DNA of 64,000 nucleotides, from NCBI RefSeq assembly GCF_001280515.1, contig NZ_LBIQ01000019.1, positions 1 to 64,000 on the forward strand, written 5' to 3'. Below, piece by piece: positions 17,537 to 26,273 of this stretch. The notes under the pieces were generated by a model. It saw only the letters and a list, made by a program, of their open reading frames with translations. It searched no databases and was not told where the DNA came from. The DNA comes from Mangrovimonas sp. ST2L15. GTDB lineage: Bacteria > Bacteroidota > Bacteroidia > Flavobacteriales > Flavobacteriaceae. Both the position numbers and the translations under genes were made by a program. How positions within the stretch are numbered: the stretch's first letter is position 1; the number at the start of each line of letters is the position of its first letter.

Positions 17537-18608
17537 CATCCTTTTTATCTTACTTTTGGCACCTGCCTTTTTAATGGCTACAAACCCAACTGAGCCAAAA
17601 AGTAAGCATACTAAAGAGAAAACTATCAAAAAAAGCTTTTCGGTGAATTCTGATGCCACACTAAAAGTTGACAATAGTTACGGAAATCTAAATATCATTA
17701 CTTGGAACGAGAATAAAATTGATATTGAAGTTACCATTACTACAGACGGAAATAACCTAGATAAGGTTCAACAAAAGCTTGATGAAATTACCGTAGATTT
17801 TGAAGCATCCCCTAGCCTGGTTTCTGCAAAAACCATTTTTAACAAGAATAAATCCAACAGTTGGTGGAACTGGAACGGTAATAACAAAGTGAATATGAAA
17901 ATTAACTACGTTGTTAAAATGCCCGTTTCAAATTCTGTTGACCTTAGTAATGACTATGGAAATATCAATCTAGACAAATTGGAAGGTAATGCCAACATCA
18001 GTTGTGATTACGGAAAAATTATCACTAAAGAGCTCATGGGAGAAAGCAACCGACTAAATTTTGACTACACCAGTGGTTGTTATTTTGATTACATTAATAA
18101 TGGATATATCAATGCTGATTACAGTGGGTTTACGGTTTCTAAATCAAAAAACTTAAAGATAAATGCAGATTATACCAATTCTGAAGTGGAAGCTGTGGAA
18201 AGTATTGAATACAATTGTGATTATGGCAATATGAAGATCAAAAAGGCCAATAACATTAAAGGATCAGGAGACTACCTTAATGTTATAATTGGAGAAGTAT
18301 ATCAAAATGTTAAGATAGATGCTGATTATGGATCTATAAAAATTGAAGAAATGACAGCTGGAGCAAAAAATATTGAAATCGATGGTGAATATACAGGCAT
18401 CAAGGTAGGTTATAATGCCAACTATCAGTTTCAATTTGATATAGACTTGGAATATGCTTCCTTAAGTGGTGGAGATGATTTCACTTTTACTTCTAAAGAG
18501 AAAGATGGCAGTGATAAGAAATATGTAGGCCACTATGGCGGTCAAAGCAGCGGAAACTATGTTAAGATATCCTCAGATTACGGAGGTGTCACCATGCACA
18601 AAAAATAG
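17514..18608 (+). CDS. Exported adhesin-like protein with D-Y-G repeats (DUF4097-like)
   Basis: 364 residues with a signal peptide (TKLYSILFILLLAPAFLMA). The mature part is made of short strands repeating Asp-Tyr-Gly/Thr/Ser: DNSYGNLNI, SNDYGNINLDKL, CDYGKIITKEL, ADYSGFTVSKS, ADYTNSEVEAV, CDYGNMKIKKA, ADYGSIKIEEM, SDYGGVTMHKK. This suggests a right-handed beta-helix-like solenoid of the DUF4097/DUF2807 putative adhesin kind. It is the third gene of the sigma factor operon, so it may be both a target and a sensor component. Its biochemical role is unknown. Confidence 0.8.
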   Translation: MKATKLYSILFILLLAPAFLMATNPTEPKSKHTKEKTIKKSFSVNSDATLKVDNSYGNLNIITWNENKIDIEVTITTDGNNLDKVQQKLDEITVDFEASPSLVSAKTIFNKNKSNSWWNWNGNNKVNMKINYVVKMPVSNSVDLSNDYGNINLDKLEGNANISCDYGKIITKELMGESNRLNFDYTSGCYFDYINNGYINADYSGFTVSKSKNLKINADYTNSEVEAVESIEYNCDYGNMKIKKANNIKGSGDYLNVIIGEVYQNVKIDADYGSIKIEEMTAGAKNIEIDGEYTGIKVGYNANYQFQFDIDLEYASLSGGDDFTFTSKEKDGSDKKYVGHYGGQSSGNYVKISSDYGGVTMHKK

Positions 18609-18619
18609 CCAACTATATT

Positions 18620-18648
18620 AAGCCACTCAAATTTGAGTGGTTTTTTTA
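18620..18648 (+). terminator. Terminator of the sigma factor operon
   Basis: The perfect palindrome CCACTCAAATTTGAGTGG (18623-18640) is followed by seven T on the plus strand. The T-run abuts the stop of the convergent lipoprotein gene. Confidence 0.9.
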
Positions 18649-19647
18649 ATTAAAATACGGATGATCTAGAGAGTAATCAAATGTTCCGTTCATGCATTGA
18701 AATGGACCCAATGCTATTTGTCCTGTATCGGCATATACAATTTCAAAATCAAATTCAAAAGTACCTTTTACAACTTTATCTATTAAATTAAATTCGGTAA
18801 TACTAAAACTACCATTGGAAATGACCGAATAGACATCGCTATCGCCATCATTGTCTGTATCCCAATAACCGGTTCCATCTCGATATACAATACCTCCAAA
18901 GGGAATTGGTTGACCGTTACTATTAAAAGAATCTGAGTTTAAAACATAGGTACCTACTTGCCAATAGGCTTCTGGAATGTACAGGAATATTGTTTTGGTA
19001 TTACTAGAATTACCTTCTGGGGTGTTAGTCCCACTTATCAAAAGATAATTATAAGAAACGAAATCATCGTTATTTATATGAGCAATGGTAACCACAGTGG
19101 GAATACTACTGTATGACGTTAAAAAATTGAACTGTTCTCCATTAATATTGGCAGTCATAACTGCATGTGCTTCACCATCCAAACTTGGAAAGGTAGTACA
19201 ATCTAAATCATTTATTATTGCCTGCAATGTTCCATCATCCCCACATAATTGAATTTGATATTCCAGTGCCAACAAATAGTTATTGCACAAATCGTTATAG
19301 GTTTCTTCAGTTGAAAGATAATAAGCTGTTTGAGCTTCTTGAGTGGATAAGGTTGCAGTAAAACAATTTTCACAAGTGCCTAAGGAATCCAATTGACTCT
19401 GGAGTAATCCATCTGGGTCTCCACATGCTTGTATTTGATGCTCCAGAGCATCTGTTAAATCATTACAGAATACTGAATAGGTTGGTTCCGTAGCATTTTC
19501 CAAATTCTGAGAGGCCATTTCAACTGCTTGGATTGCTTGTTGACAATTCAAAGCAGCTAATTCATCTGGTAATAGACCTTCATATGGTTCATTATTACAC
19601 GACACAGACAAAACTAAAAGAATTGTAATAATAATACTCCTACTCAA
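18646..19647 (-). CDS. Lipoprotein with paired Cys-rich segments and a DUF6252-like C-terminal domain
   Basis: 333 residues. The only usable start is TTG at 19647 (a stop lies a few codons upstream), giving MSRSIIITILLVLSVSC, a good lipoprotein signal, followed by NNEPYEG. Residues about 30-150 hold two similar halves: CN-x5-ALE(H/Y)QIQ(A/L)CGD with flanking cysteines occurs twice, about 55 residues apart. The C-terminal half (TANINGEQFNFLTSY, YLLISGTNTPEG, GTFEFDFEIVY, NGTFDYSL) looks like the DUF6252 family, common in Flavobacteriia and of unknown function. It is probably anchored in the outer membrane. First two residues after Cys resemble those of the two upstream lipoproteins. Confidence 0.78.
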   Translation of the reverse strand: MSRSIIITILLVLSVSCNNEPYEGLLPDELAALNCQQAIQAVEMASQNLENATEPTYSVFCNDLTDALEHQIQACGDPDGLLQSQLDSLGTCENCFTATLSTQEAQTAYYLSTEETYNDLCNNYLLALEYQIQLCGDDGTLQAIINDLDCTTFPSLDGEAHAVMTANINGEQFNFLTSYSSIPTVVTIAHINNDDFVSYNYLLISGTNTPEGNSSNTKTIFLYIPEAYWQVGTYVLNSDSFNSNGQPIPFGGIVYRDGTGYWDTDNDGDSDVYSVISNGSFSITEFNLIDKVVKGTFEFDFEIVYADTGQIALGPFQCMNGTFDYSLDHPYFN

Positions 19648-19710
19648 ATCAAAATTAAGTTAAATGACTAAAAATAAGTCTTTTAATCTTGTTATTTCAA
19701 TATAAAGTGT

Positions 19711-19745
19711 TAAAAAAAAGCCACTCAAATTTGAGTAGCTTTTAT
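19711..19745 (-). terminator. Terminator of the lipocalin-like lipoprotein gene
   Basis: GCCACTCAAATTTGAGTAGC (19720-19739) is nearly the same palindrome as at 18623-18640 with one mismatch; the A-run at 19712-19719 gives a minus-strand U-tract. Confidence 0.8.
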
Positions 19746-19763
19746 CTTTAATATAAAGTCAAT

Positions 19764-20360
19764 TTATATTTTATAAAGAACGGTAGTTGAATTAATTTGA
19801 GTGGTTGTTTCTACTCCATTTACCGTTTCATTGATGGTTTCATTTTGAGATAAAGTTAAAATTTGCCCATCATTACTCAAATTGTAATCGGTGGTTTGTT
19901 GTCCTCCGAATTCTGACAAATCCATTCCTTGGAATTCAAAGGTAAAAAATGGATCGCTGATGGTCATCGTTCCATCTTCTGTTGTGTAGGTACCACTACC
20001 CGAAACATTACTATAGGTCTCCGATCCATTTTCCATTTCCATACCAGCCATATAAAAAACGGCATTTAGCGTATAACTTCCACTCGTAGTATAAGCATCC
20101 TCAGTAAAAGTCACTACATAATCAAAATCAGATCCTGTAATAACCCCATTGACAGATATAGCTTGTCCTAAATAATTGGAGTTTGTAGTTGTTTCAGCTT
20201 CAAAAGAAACCATTTCCCAGTCCCCTACTAAACCTGCGGGATCTGTATTGCCAGAGTCAGTTCCAAATTCACCTTCTAAAGTTTCATTGTCGCAAGATTG
20301 AAATGTGAAAACCGAAAAGGCTAAAAATAGAAAAGTAAGATATTTGATAGATTGGTTCAT
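19764..20360 (-). CDS. Lipocalin-like lipoprotein
   Basis: 198 residues with a lipoprotein signal (YLTFLFLAFSVFTFQSC) followed by DNETLEGEFG. The mature domain has LVGDWEMVSFEAE near its start and then alternating strands, ending with LSNDGQILTLSQNE and TTVLYKI, which resembles the lipocalin-like domains common in Bacteroidetes lipoproteins. Ligand unknown. It shares the leader motif C-(D/E)-NE-x-LEGEFG and the promoter box with the next upstream gene, 107 bp away, but has its own terminator and promoter. Confidence 0.75.
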   Translation of the reverse strand: MNQSIKYLTFLFLAFSVFTFQSCDNETLEGEFGTDSGNTDPAGLVGDWEMVSFEAETTTNSNYLGQAISVNGVITGSDFDYVVTFTEDAYTTSGSYTLNAVFYMAGMEMENGSETYSNVSGSGTYTTEDGTMTISDPFFTFEFQGMDLSEFGGQQTTDYNLSNDGQILTLSQNETINETVNGVETTTQINSTTVLYKI

Positions 20361-20378
20361 AATTTAGTTGTTTTTCGC

Positions 20379-20386
20379 AAACATAA
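20379..20386 (-). promoter_or_regulatory. Promoter -7 box of the lipocalin-like lipoprotein gene
   Basis: Minus strand TATGTTTG, full match to TAnnTTTG, about 18 bp before the ATG. The same box with the same flanks (TTATGTTTGC) lies in front of the next lipoprotein gene at 21423. Confidence 0.5.
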
Positions 20387-20414
20387 TGAATTTTTACTTT
20401 ATGAAACCCCATAA

Positions 20415-20447
20415 ATAAAAAAGCCACCCGGTCAGAGTGGCTTTTAA
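20415..20447 (-). terminator. Terminator of the DUF6252-type lipoprotein gene
   Basis: AAAAGCCAC (20419-20427) pairs with GTGGCTTTT (20437-20445) around a 9-base loop, just after the gene's stop on the minus strand. Confidence 0.75.
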
Positions 20448-20467
20448 GTATCCTTAGGAAAATATTA

Positions 20468-21406
20468 TTAGTAATAAACATCAAAACTACCATTCGAAAT
20501 AGTCATGGTAGAACCATCACCAAGCTCTCCAACACAATTAAAAGTTCCTACTATATGGCCCGTAGACAAGTCATGGGTTGTCACATGAACAGTTCCCTCA
20601 AGAAGAGGTGTATTCGTAAGATCATTAAAGTCTTGATATTGAACATAAGGACTCATAAAATTTACTGGAATTCCAAAATTATAAGTTCCAGTTGACACAT
20701 CGGCTGGAAGTGCCACCAGCATATTTTCAAGACTGTTTGTGGTAGCCATAATTCCTATACTCGTGCCGCTGCTTGTATCAATATTGATCGCATCCTCTAC
20801 AAATTCTACCCCATCAATTTCGGCATAAAATTCATTGCCATTTGGATTATCATTAGGCAACCCAGCTTGAAAACTGATATTGGTGAAACTACCGTTGGTG
20901 AATTCAATGGTATTAGGTTGCATATTGGCATTATATCCAGAGAAGAAAAATGTTCCTGAAATGGTATTGTTTTGATTATCTATATTGGTAATAACTACTG
21001 TACCGGCCGAACTCATCGGATTAGTTGGATTGATTGAACCCCAAGTTTGGTTCTCTGATTCAGCTGGATTTTGAGTCCCAATATAAGCAGCTATACTTGG
21101 AACGCCAGGATTGTTTAAATCAACAATTCCTAGTTCGTAGGAACCTACAGAATTGCCTACAATAGCCAAAGTAAAAGTTTCATCTCCACTTACCGCCCCG
21201 ATTGAAATCAAGTTATCGAGCACCGTAGCCCCAACTTGGTTTGTTTGAAACGTACTTCCGTTAAAATCTACCTGAAAATTCCCTTCTGAAGCTGGCATTT
21301 CCCCATTTCCGAACTCACCTTCCAAAGGTTCGTTCTCACAAGATTGTATAAAAAATAAGGCAATAAAAAGGAATAAGCTGGAATACAGTTGTTTGGTATA
21401 GTTCAT
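20468..21406 (-). CDS. Lipoprotein with two DUF6252-like domains
   Basis: 312 residues; signal YSSLFLFIALFFIQSC, then ENEPLEGEFG. Two similar domains follow: residues about 45-170 (FQVDFNGSTFQTNQVGA ... TNGSFTNISFQAG) and about 178-312 (FYAEIDGVEFVEDAINI ... ISNGSFDVYY). Each begins with a strand pair around a short D/N-G turn and ends in a GTF-x-F/C then NGSF strand pair, so the protein probably arose by internal duplication. Function unknown; probably outer-membrane anchored. The last residue block resembles the C-terminus of the lipoprotein at 18646. Confidence 0.75.
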   Translation of the reverse strand: MNYTKQLYSSLFLFIALFFIQSCENEPLEGEFGNGEMPASEGNFQVDFNGSTFQTNQVGATVLDNLISIGAVSGDETFTLAIVGNSVGSYELGIVDLNNPGVPSIAAYIGTQNPAESENQTWGSINPTNPMSSAGTVVITNIDNQNNTISGTFFFSGYNANMQPNTIEFTNGSFTNISFQAGLPNDNPNGNEFYAEIDGVEFVEDAINIDTSSGTSIGIMATTNSLENMLVALPADVSTGTYNFGIPVNFMSPYVQYQDFNDLTNTPLLEGTVHVTTHDLSTGHIVGTFNCVGELGDGSTMTISNGSFDVYY

Positions 21407-21422
21407 AAAATTTGGGTTTTAG

Positions 21423-21430
21423 CAAACATA
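21423..21430 (-). promoter_or_regulatory. Promoter -7 box of the two-domain lipoprotein gene
   Basis: Minus strand TATGTTTG, full match to TAnnTTTG, 16 bp before the ATG at 21406 and inside the 30-bp gap after the transporter gene. Confidence 0.5.
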
Positions 21431-21437
21431 ATAAAAA

Positions 21438-22772
21438 TTATTCTTTTTGATATCTAGGAACCCTGAACAACAAAATTATCCCTAGTAAAAAGAATATAAA
21501 CAAGAACACAATCGCATTTCTCATACTACCAGTAACTTGGTCAATGGTTCCATACAAAACCATTCCAATGACGATTCCTATTTTTTCAGACACGTCAAAA
21601 AAACTGAAGTAAGATGTAGTATCCTTGGTTTCTGGTAAAAATTTAGAATATGTAGATCTCGACAGAGCTTGAATGCCCCCCATTACCAAACCTACCATAG
21701 ATGCTGTAGCGTAAAATTGGTAGGGTGTAGTTACAAAATAGGCTACAAAACACATTGTCATCCAAACAAAGTTTACAGCAATTAACGTTTTGATATTCCC
21801 AAACTTAGCCGAGGCTCTAGAAGTCAAAACAGCTCCTACTATAGCTAGTACTTGGATAACCAAAATACTCACAATCAATCCCATGGTTTTCTCTTCTTCT
21901 CCACCCCATTCAATTTCTTGCTCTCCAAAATAGGTTGCCACCAACATAATAGTTTGTACAGCCATACTATAAACAAAAAAAGCATATAGATACCTTTTTA
22001 ATTGTAAGTTCTCTTTGAGAGCTCCCCAAACTGTTTTCAATTCCTTAAAACCATTGAAGAAAACATCCTTTGTAACTTTATGACCTTTGGAAACACCTTT
22101 AGGAAGCACATAAAAAGTGTATTGACTAAAGAGAATCCACCAGATCCCTACAGTAATAAAGGAACACCTCATGGCTTCAATTGCTGCTTCATTTTTTTGC
22201 TCCTCTGTGGTTCCTATATCAAACCCAAACCATTGTGGGTATAATACCATCGCCAAATTGGTTATCAATAAAAGAACACTTCCTATGTAGCCCATAGAAA
22301 ATCCTTTGGCACTAATTTTATCTTGCTGCTCAGGATAGGCAATATCTGGCAAATAGGAATTATAAAAAACCAAACTGGACCAATAGCCTATTAATCCAAA
22401 AAAATAAAATAACAGTCCCCAATAAATGTGTTCTATTTTAAACCAATAAATACCAATACAACCTAAGCCGCCCAAATAACAGAAAAACTTCATAAAAGCC
22501 TTTTTATTACCAACAAAATCGGCAATTCCCGAAAGGATAGGCGATGTAAATGCAACAACCAAAAAAGCAAAAGCTGTGATAAACGAGATAAGTGCTGTGT
22601 TTTTAATCTCTAATCCAAAAATGGGTACTTGATTCCCATTAACGAAATTAAGGGTCCCATAAAATATGGGAAATATGGTTGAAGCGATGGTTAGGGTATA
22701 AACCGAATTGGCCCAATCATAAAAGGCCCAGGCATTTAATAATTTCTTGCTTCCTTTTTCAAATTGTGTCAT
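21438..22772 (-). CDS. MFS transporter of the UMF1 / Atg22-like family
   Basis: 444 residues with about twelve hydrophobic segments. The N-terminus NAWAFYDWANSVYTLTIASTIFPIFYG is the hallmark of the UMF1 family (related to yeast vacuolar Atg22 effluxer), as are GYWSSLVFYNSYLPDIA and GGIQALSRSTYSKFLPETKDTTSYFSFFDV. It sits in the inner membrane; substrate unknown in bacteria (amino-acid efflux is the guess from the yeast relative). It lies alone between a terminator and the lipoprotein gene. Confidence 0.9.
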   Translation of the reverse strand: MTQFEKGSKKLLNAWAFYDWANSVYTLTIASTIFPIFYGTLNFVNGNQVPIFGLEIKNTALISFITAFAFLVVAFTSPILSGIADFVGNKKAFMKFFCYLGGLGCIGIYWFKIEHIYWGLLFYFFGLIGYWSSLVFYNSYLPDIAYPEQQDKISAKGFSMGYIGSVLLLITNLAMVLYPQWFGFDIGTTEEQKNEAAIEAMRCSFITVGIWWILFSQYTFYVLPKGVSKGHKVTKDVFFNGFKELKTVWGALKENLQLKRYLYAFFVYSMAVQTIMLVATYFGEQEIEWGGEEEKTMGLIVSILVIQVLAIVGAVLTSRASAKFGNIKTLIAVNFVWMTMCFVAYFVTTPYQFYATASMVGLVMGGIQALSRSTYSKFLPETKDTTSYFSFFDVSEKIGIVIGMVLYGTIDQVTGSMRNAIVFLFIFFLLGIILLFRVPRYQKE

Positions 22773-22803
22773 AAAAAAAAACTGCTCATTTTATTGAGCA
22801 GCT
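22773..22803 (-). terminator. Terminator of the M48 protease gene
   Basis: CTGCTCA (22782-22788) pairs with TGAGCAG (22795-22801) and the A-run 22773-22781 provides nine U on the minus strand. It lies directly before the transporter start codon. Confidence 0.87.
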
Positions 22804-22834
22804 CCTAAAGTAAGTATTATTTCTTTAACGTAAT

Positions 22835-23662
22835 TTAAAATTTTGTTATGGGTCTGTAAGATGTCACTCCAAATTTTTGAGCTTCTGCCTTAGCCTTTGG
22901 AGCTAAAGCTTTTAAGTTTGCAATCCTGGAATCGGTAGATGGGTGAGTACTTAAAATTTCTGGAGGTGATTGTCCGCCACTTGCCCCCATTCTTACCCAT
23001 AATCTTGAAGCCTCATCTGGATTGTACCCAGCGATAGCCATAATATATAAGCCTATTTTATCTGCCTCCTCTTCGTGTGATCTACTAAATGGTAGCATAC
23101 CTCCCACCGTGGTCCCAATACCATAGGCTTGATTATATAAACCGATATTTTCATCATCTTGTAAAGCCACATTCAACCCTACAGCGCCAATTTGTTGTAA
23201 CATACTAGCACTCATGCGCTGTTGACCGTGATTGGCCAAAGCATGTGCAACTTCATGTCCCATAATGGCAGCTATGGCAGTTTCATTCTCAGCAATTGGT
23301 AAAATTCCAGTGTAGAAGGCGATTTTCCCTCCTGGCATACACCAAGCGTTTGCCACTTCAGACTGAATTAAATTATATTCCCATCGATAATCCTTTAAAT
23401 AACCTTGATACCCTAGAGCATTTAACCATCTTTCAGATGCCGTTGCAATTCTTTCTCCTACTCGTTTGATCATTTCTGCTTCAGCAGTACCTTTCACGAC
23501 TTTACTTTCTGATAAGACTTGATTGTACTGTTGGAAAGATGATGGGAACAATTGGTCATTAGACACCATAGCCATCGTTTGTTTCCCAGTAAATGGATTT
23601 GTAGCGCACGATAAGAACAATAGCAACCCGCCAAAGGCTACTATTCTATTTTTAATATTCAT
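22835..23662 (-). CDS. M48 family zinc metalloprotease lipoprotein
   Basis: 275 residues with a lipoprotein signal (VAFGGLLLFLSC) and the common ATNPFTGKQ start of the mature form. Zinc motif HEVAH in AAIMGHEVAHALANHGQQRMS, and the third ligand glutamate in HEEEADKIGLYIMA. It is similar to periplasmic LoiP/BepA-like proteases that watch over outer-membrane protein assembly. The C-terminal LSTHPSTDSRIANLKALAP block is typical. Monocistronic, with a terminator after it and GH31 gene 82 bp upstream. Confidence 0.92.
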   Translation of the reverse strand: MNIKNRIVAFGGLLLFLSCATNPFTGKQTMAMVSNDQLFPSSFQQYNQVLSESKVVKGTAEAEMIKRVGERIATASERWLNALGYQGYLKDYRWEYNLIQSEVANAWCMPGGKIAFYTGILPIAENETAIAAIMGHEVAHALANHGQQRMSASMLQQIGAVGLNVALQDDENIGLYNQAYGIGTTVGGMLPFSRSHEEEADKIGLYIMAIAGYNPDEASRLWVRMGASGGQSPPEILSTHPSTDSRIANLKALAPKAKAEAQKFGVTSYRPITKF

Positions 23663-23744
23663 AGTTAATGGTTTTGTGTTTTACTAAATTTACGAAAAAA
23701 CCTACCTTTTGGATGGATATTAACAAAATTGTCACACTTTGAAG

Positions 23745-26153
23745 TTATTCCTTACCAGAAAAATCCAATTCTGTAAAACTCTCATCCACCACTATGGTTT
23801 GACAACCATTAACTTTAAGATGTTCTAATGGTTTTGATTCATTATCCAATTCGATATTGGTAATTTCAAAAGGCAAACCGTGAATTTGAATTTTGAACTT
23901 CTTGTACTCCGTTTCAAAGGAACCTTCCTTGTGTTGTTGAATAATCAACTGGTTATCTCTTCCCGTCAATTTAAATGTTCTAAGACAAAAGCGTCCTTTT
24001 GTGTAGTCATAACCATCATGTGAATCATCAAAAAATTGACTATCCTCTTTTCCTTTTTTATAATACACATCTAAGACCACTTCATCAATCACTTTTTCTC
24101 CCACATATTGTTGTACTGGATACTTTGGAATAATAGCTCCTTCTTTTATAAAAATAGGCATTCTATCAATATCTGCATCTACCCACATTTCCTTACCGCC
24201 ACGTACTACGGTATCAGTCCAGAAGTTATACCATTTACCTCTTGGTAAATACATTCTTCTACCTTTTGCATTAGGTTCTAAAATAGGACAGCCCAAAATA
24301 TGTTCACCAAAGACAAACTCATCTGTTCTGTAATGAGTGTGCGAATCTTCTTGATCAAACATAACCAAGGACTTTACCATTGGTGTTCCTTTTTCCACAT
24401 AATGCCAAAAAGTGGTATATAAATAAGGTAATAATTGGTAACGAAGTTCAATAAATTTCTTTACTATCTCTGTCACATCCTCATCAAAAGTCCATGGCTC
24501 TTGATCTCCATGATGTCCTGAGGAATGCACTCTAAAAAATGGATGAAAAACACCCAATTGAATCCATCTAGCAAAGAGTTCGCCGTGTGGTTGTTCAGCA
24601 AATCCCCCTATATCACTACCGGCGAAAGAAAATCCTGACATGGCCATACGTTGCACTTGGATATTGGCCACCCATAAGTGTTCCCAATTAGCCACATTGT
24701 CACCTGTCCAAGTTGAGGTATATCGTTGTGTTCCTGAATAAGCTGCTCTAGTAATTACAAATGGACGCTTTGGATAAGAAAACTTCTTCAATCCTTGATA
24801 GGTCGCCCTTGCCATTTGCATACCGTAAATATTATGTGCTTTTCTATGACTGCATCTGTTACCTTCATAATCATGTCTTACATCATCTGGAAAGGTTTTA
24901 TTAGGCACTTCCATAACAGCGGGTTCATTCATATCATTCCAAACCCCTTTAATTCCGATATCCTCTATGAGTTCTTTGAACAAACCAGACCACCATTCTC
25001 TAACTTCTGGATTTGTGAAATCTGGAAAATAACACTCTCCTGGCCAAACTTTCCCTTTCATGTATGGTCCATCGGCACGCTTGCAGAAGTAATCATTCTC
25101 CAATCCTTCCTGATAGACCCAATAATCTTTATCTACTTTTATTCCCGGATCGATGATGGCAACCGTCTTGAATCCTTCTTTTTCCAATTCTTTCACCATT
25201 CGTTTTGGATCAGGAAAATAGTCCTTGTTCCAAGTAAAGCAACGGAAACCTTCCATATAATCGATATCCAAGTAAATGGCATCACAAGGAATTTGAAGTT
25301 CTCTAAACTTTGAAGTAATTTCCTTAACCTTACTTTCTGGGTAATAGCTCCATTTACATTGATGGAAACCTAAAGCCCATAAAGGTGGTAATTGGTGTGG
25401 CTTTCCAGTTAAATCTGTATAGGCTTCTACTACGTCCGTCATTTTAGGTCCGTAGAAAAAGTAATAATTCATTTCACCGCCCTGTGCCCAAAAGCTTGTC
25501 ACATTGCGTCTTTCCTGAGCAAAATCAAAATAGGAACGGAACGTATTGTCAAAAAATACGCCGTATGCCTTTTTATTGATTAACCCCGTGTAAAACGGAA
25601 TTGCTTTATAAATGGGATCGGTATCTTTTCCGAAGGCATAAGAATCTGTAACCCAGTTCTCATAGCGTCTTCCTTTCAGATTAAGGTGGTTGGGTTTATC
25701 ACCCAATCCATAATAACTTTCCCCTTCTTGGGAAACTTTACTCATTTTTACAATATCACCACCAAACTCATAACTTTCTTCCCAGTGGAAACCCAATTCA
25801 TCTTGGTTGATTAAGGTTTGATCCTTACTATCATAAAGTTCAACCTTTAGATTGGCCTTGGATACTTTACAAATAAGTTTTGAGGTGGTAATAATATAAC
25901 TGTTTTCTGCCTCTTCAATTTCCAATTGGTTGTAACCAGTACTGGCATACTTGGTGATGGCATATGAAAAATCTGGAGAAAAGATTCCAGTAGTTGAATA
26001 TCTAAATCTTAAAACACTGTCCCTTAGTATTTGAATTTGAAGTGCGACATCATTTTCAGTAGTAAATACCAAGGTATCAACATCTTTAGTATAAGAAACT
26101 ATTTTAGAGGGAAACGTATTTCCTTTTTGCTCTAACTCTGTATTAATAATCAT
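23745..26153 (-). CDS. Glycoside hydrolase family 31 alpha-glucosidase
   Basis: 802 residues from ATG 26153 (MIINTELEQKG); a longer frame from 26195 has an unlikely N-terminus. N-terminal mutarotase-like beta-sandwich, then the (beta/alpha)8 barrel with the nucleophile in GVWNDMNEPAVM and the acid/base region TWTGDNVANWEHL, GSDIGGF, and C-terminal beta domains. There is no signal peptide, so it should act in the cytosol on maltose-like ends or glycogen-derived glucans, which fits its place just after glgB. A hairpin between the two genes suggests partly separate expression. Confidence 0.92.
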   Translation of the reverse strand: MIINTELEQKGNTFPSKIVSYTKDVDTLVFTTENDVALQIQILRDSVLRFRYSTTGIFSPDFSYAITKYASTGYNQLEIEEAENSYIITTSKLICKVSKANLKVELYDSKDQTLINQDELGFHWEESYEFGGDIVKMSKVSQEGESYYGLGDKPNHLNLKGRRYENWVTDSYAFGKDTDPIYKAIPFYTGLINKKAYGVFFDNTFRSYFDFAQERRNVTSFWAQGGEMNYYFFYGPKMTDVVEAYTDLTGKPHQLPPLWALGFHQCKWSYYPESKVKEITSKFRELQIPCDAIYLDIDYMEGFRCFTWNKDYFPDPKRMVKELEKEGFKTVAIIDPGIKVDKDYWVYQEGLENDYFCKRADGPYMKGKVWPGECYFPDFTNPEVREWWSGLFKELIEDIGIKGVWNDMNEPAVMEVPNKTFPDDVRHDYEGNRCSHRKAHNIYGMQMARATYQGLKKFSYPKRPFVITRAAYSGTQRYTSTWTGDNVANWEHLWVANIQVQRMAMSGFSFAGSDIGGFAEQPHGELFARWIQLGVFHPFFRVHSSGHHGDQEPWTFDEDVTEIVKKFIELRYQLLPYLYTTFWHYVEKGTPMVKSLVMFDQEDSHTHYRTDEFVFGEHILGCPILEPNAKGRRMYLPRGKWYNFWTDTVVRGGKEMWVDADIDRMPIFIKEGAIIPKYPVQQYVGEKVIDEVVLDVYYKKGKEDSQFFDDSHDGYDYTKGRFCLRTFKLTGRDNQLIIQQHKEGSFETEYKKFKIQIHGLPFEITNIELDNESKPLEHLKVNGCQTIVVDESFTELDFSGKE

Positions 26154-26204
26154 AACCTGACATTGATTAAATAAAAATATTGTAAAAGAAAACAATTGCT
26201 GTCA

Positions 26205-26245
26205 TAAAAAAAACTGCTTATGTAGAAACATATGCAGTTTTTATT
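26205..26245 (-). terminator. Terminator of the glgA-glgC-glgB operon
   Basis: ACTGCTTATGT pairs with ACATATGCAGT with one mismatch (26213-26238 region), followed on the minus strand by an eight-U tract (A-run near 26206-26213). Confidence 0.8.
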
Positions 26246-26273
26246 AACTATAACGTTTGAAACAAGTTAATTA

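Noticed and set aside
24795-25313. 172-residue plus-strand frame inside the GH31 gene
   Set aside because: The GH31 frame has all catalytic motifs; this frame shows no family pattern and is antisense to it.
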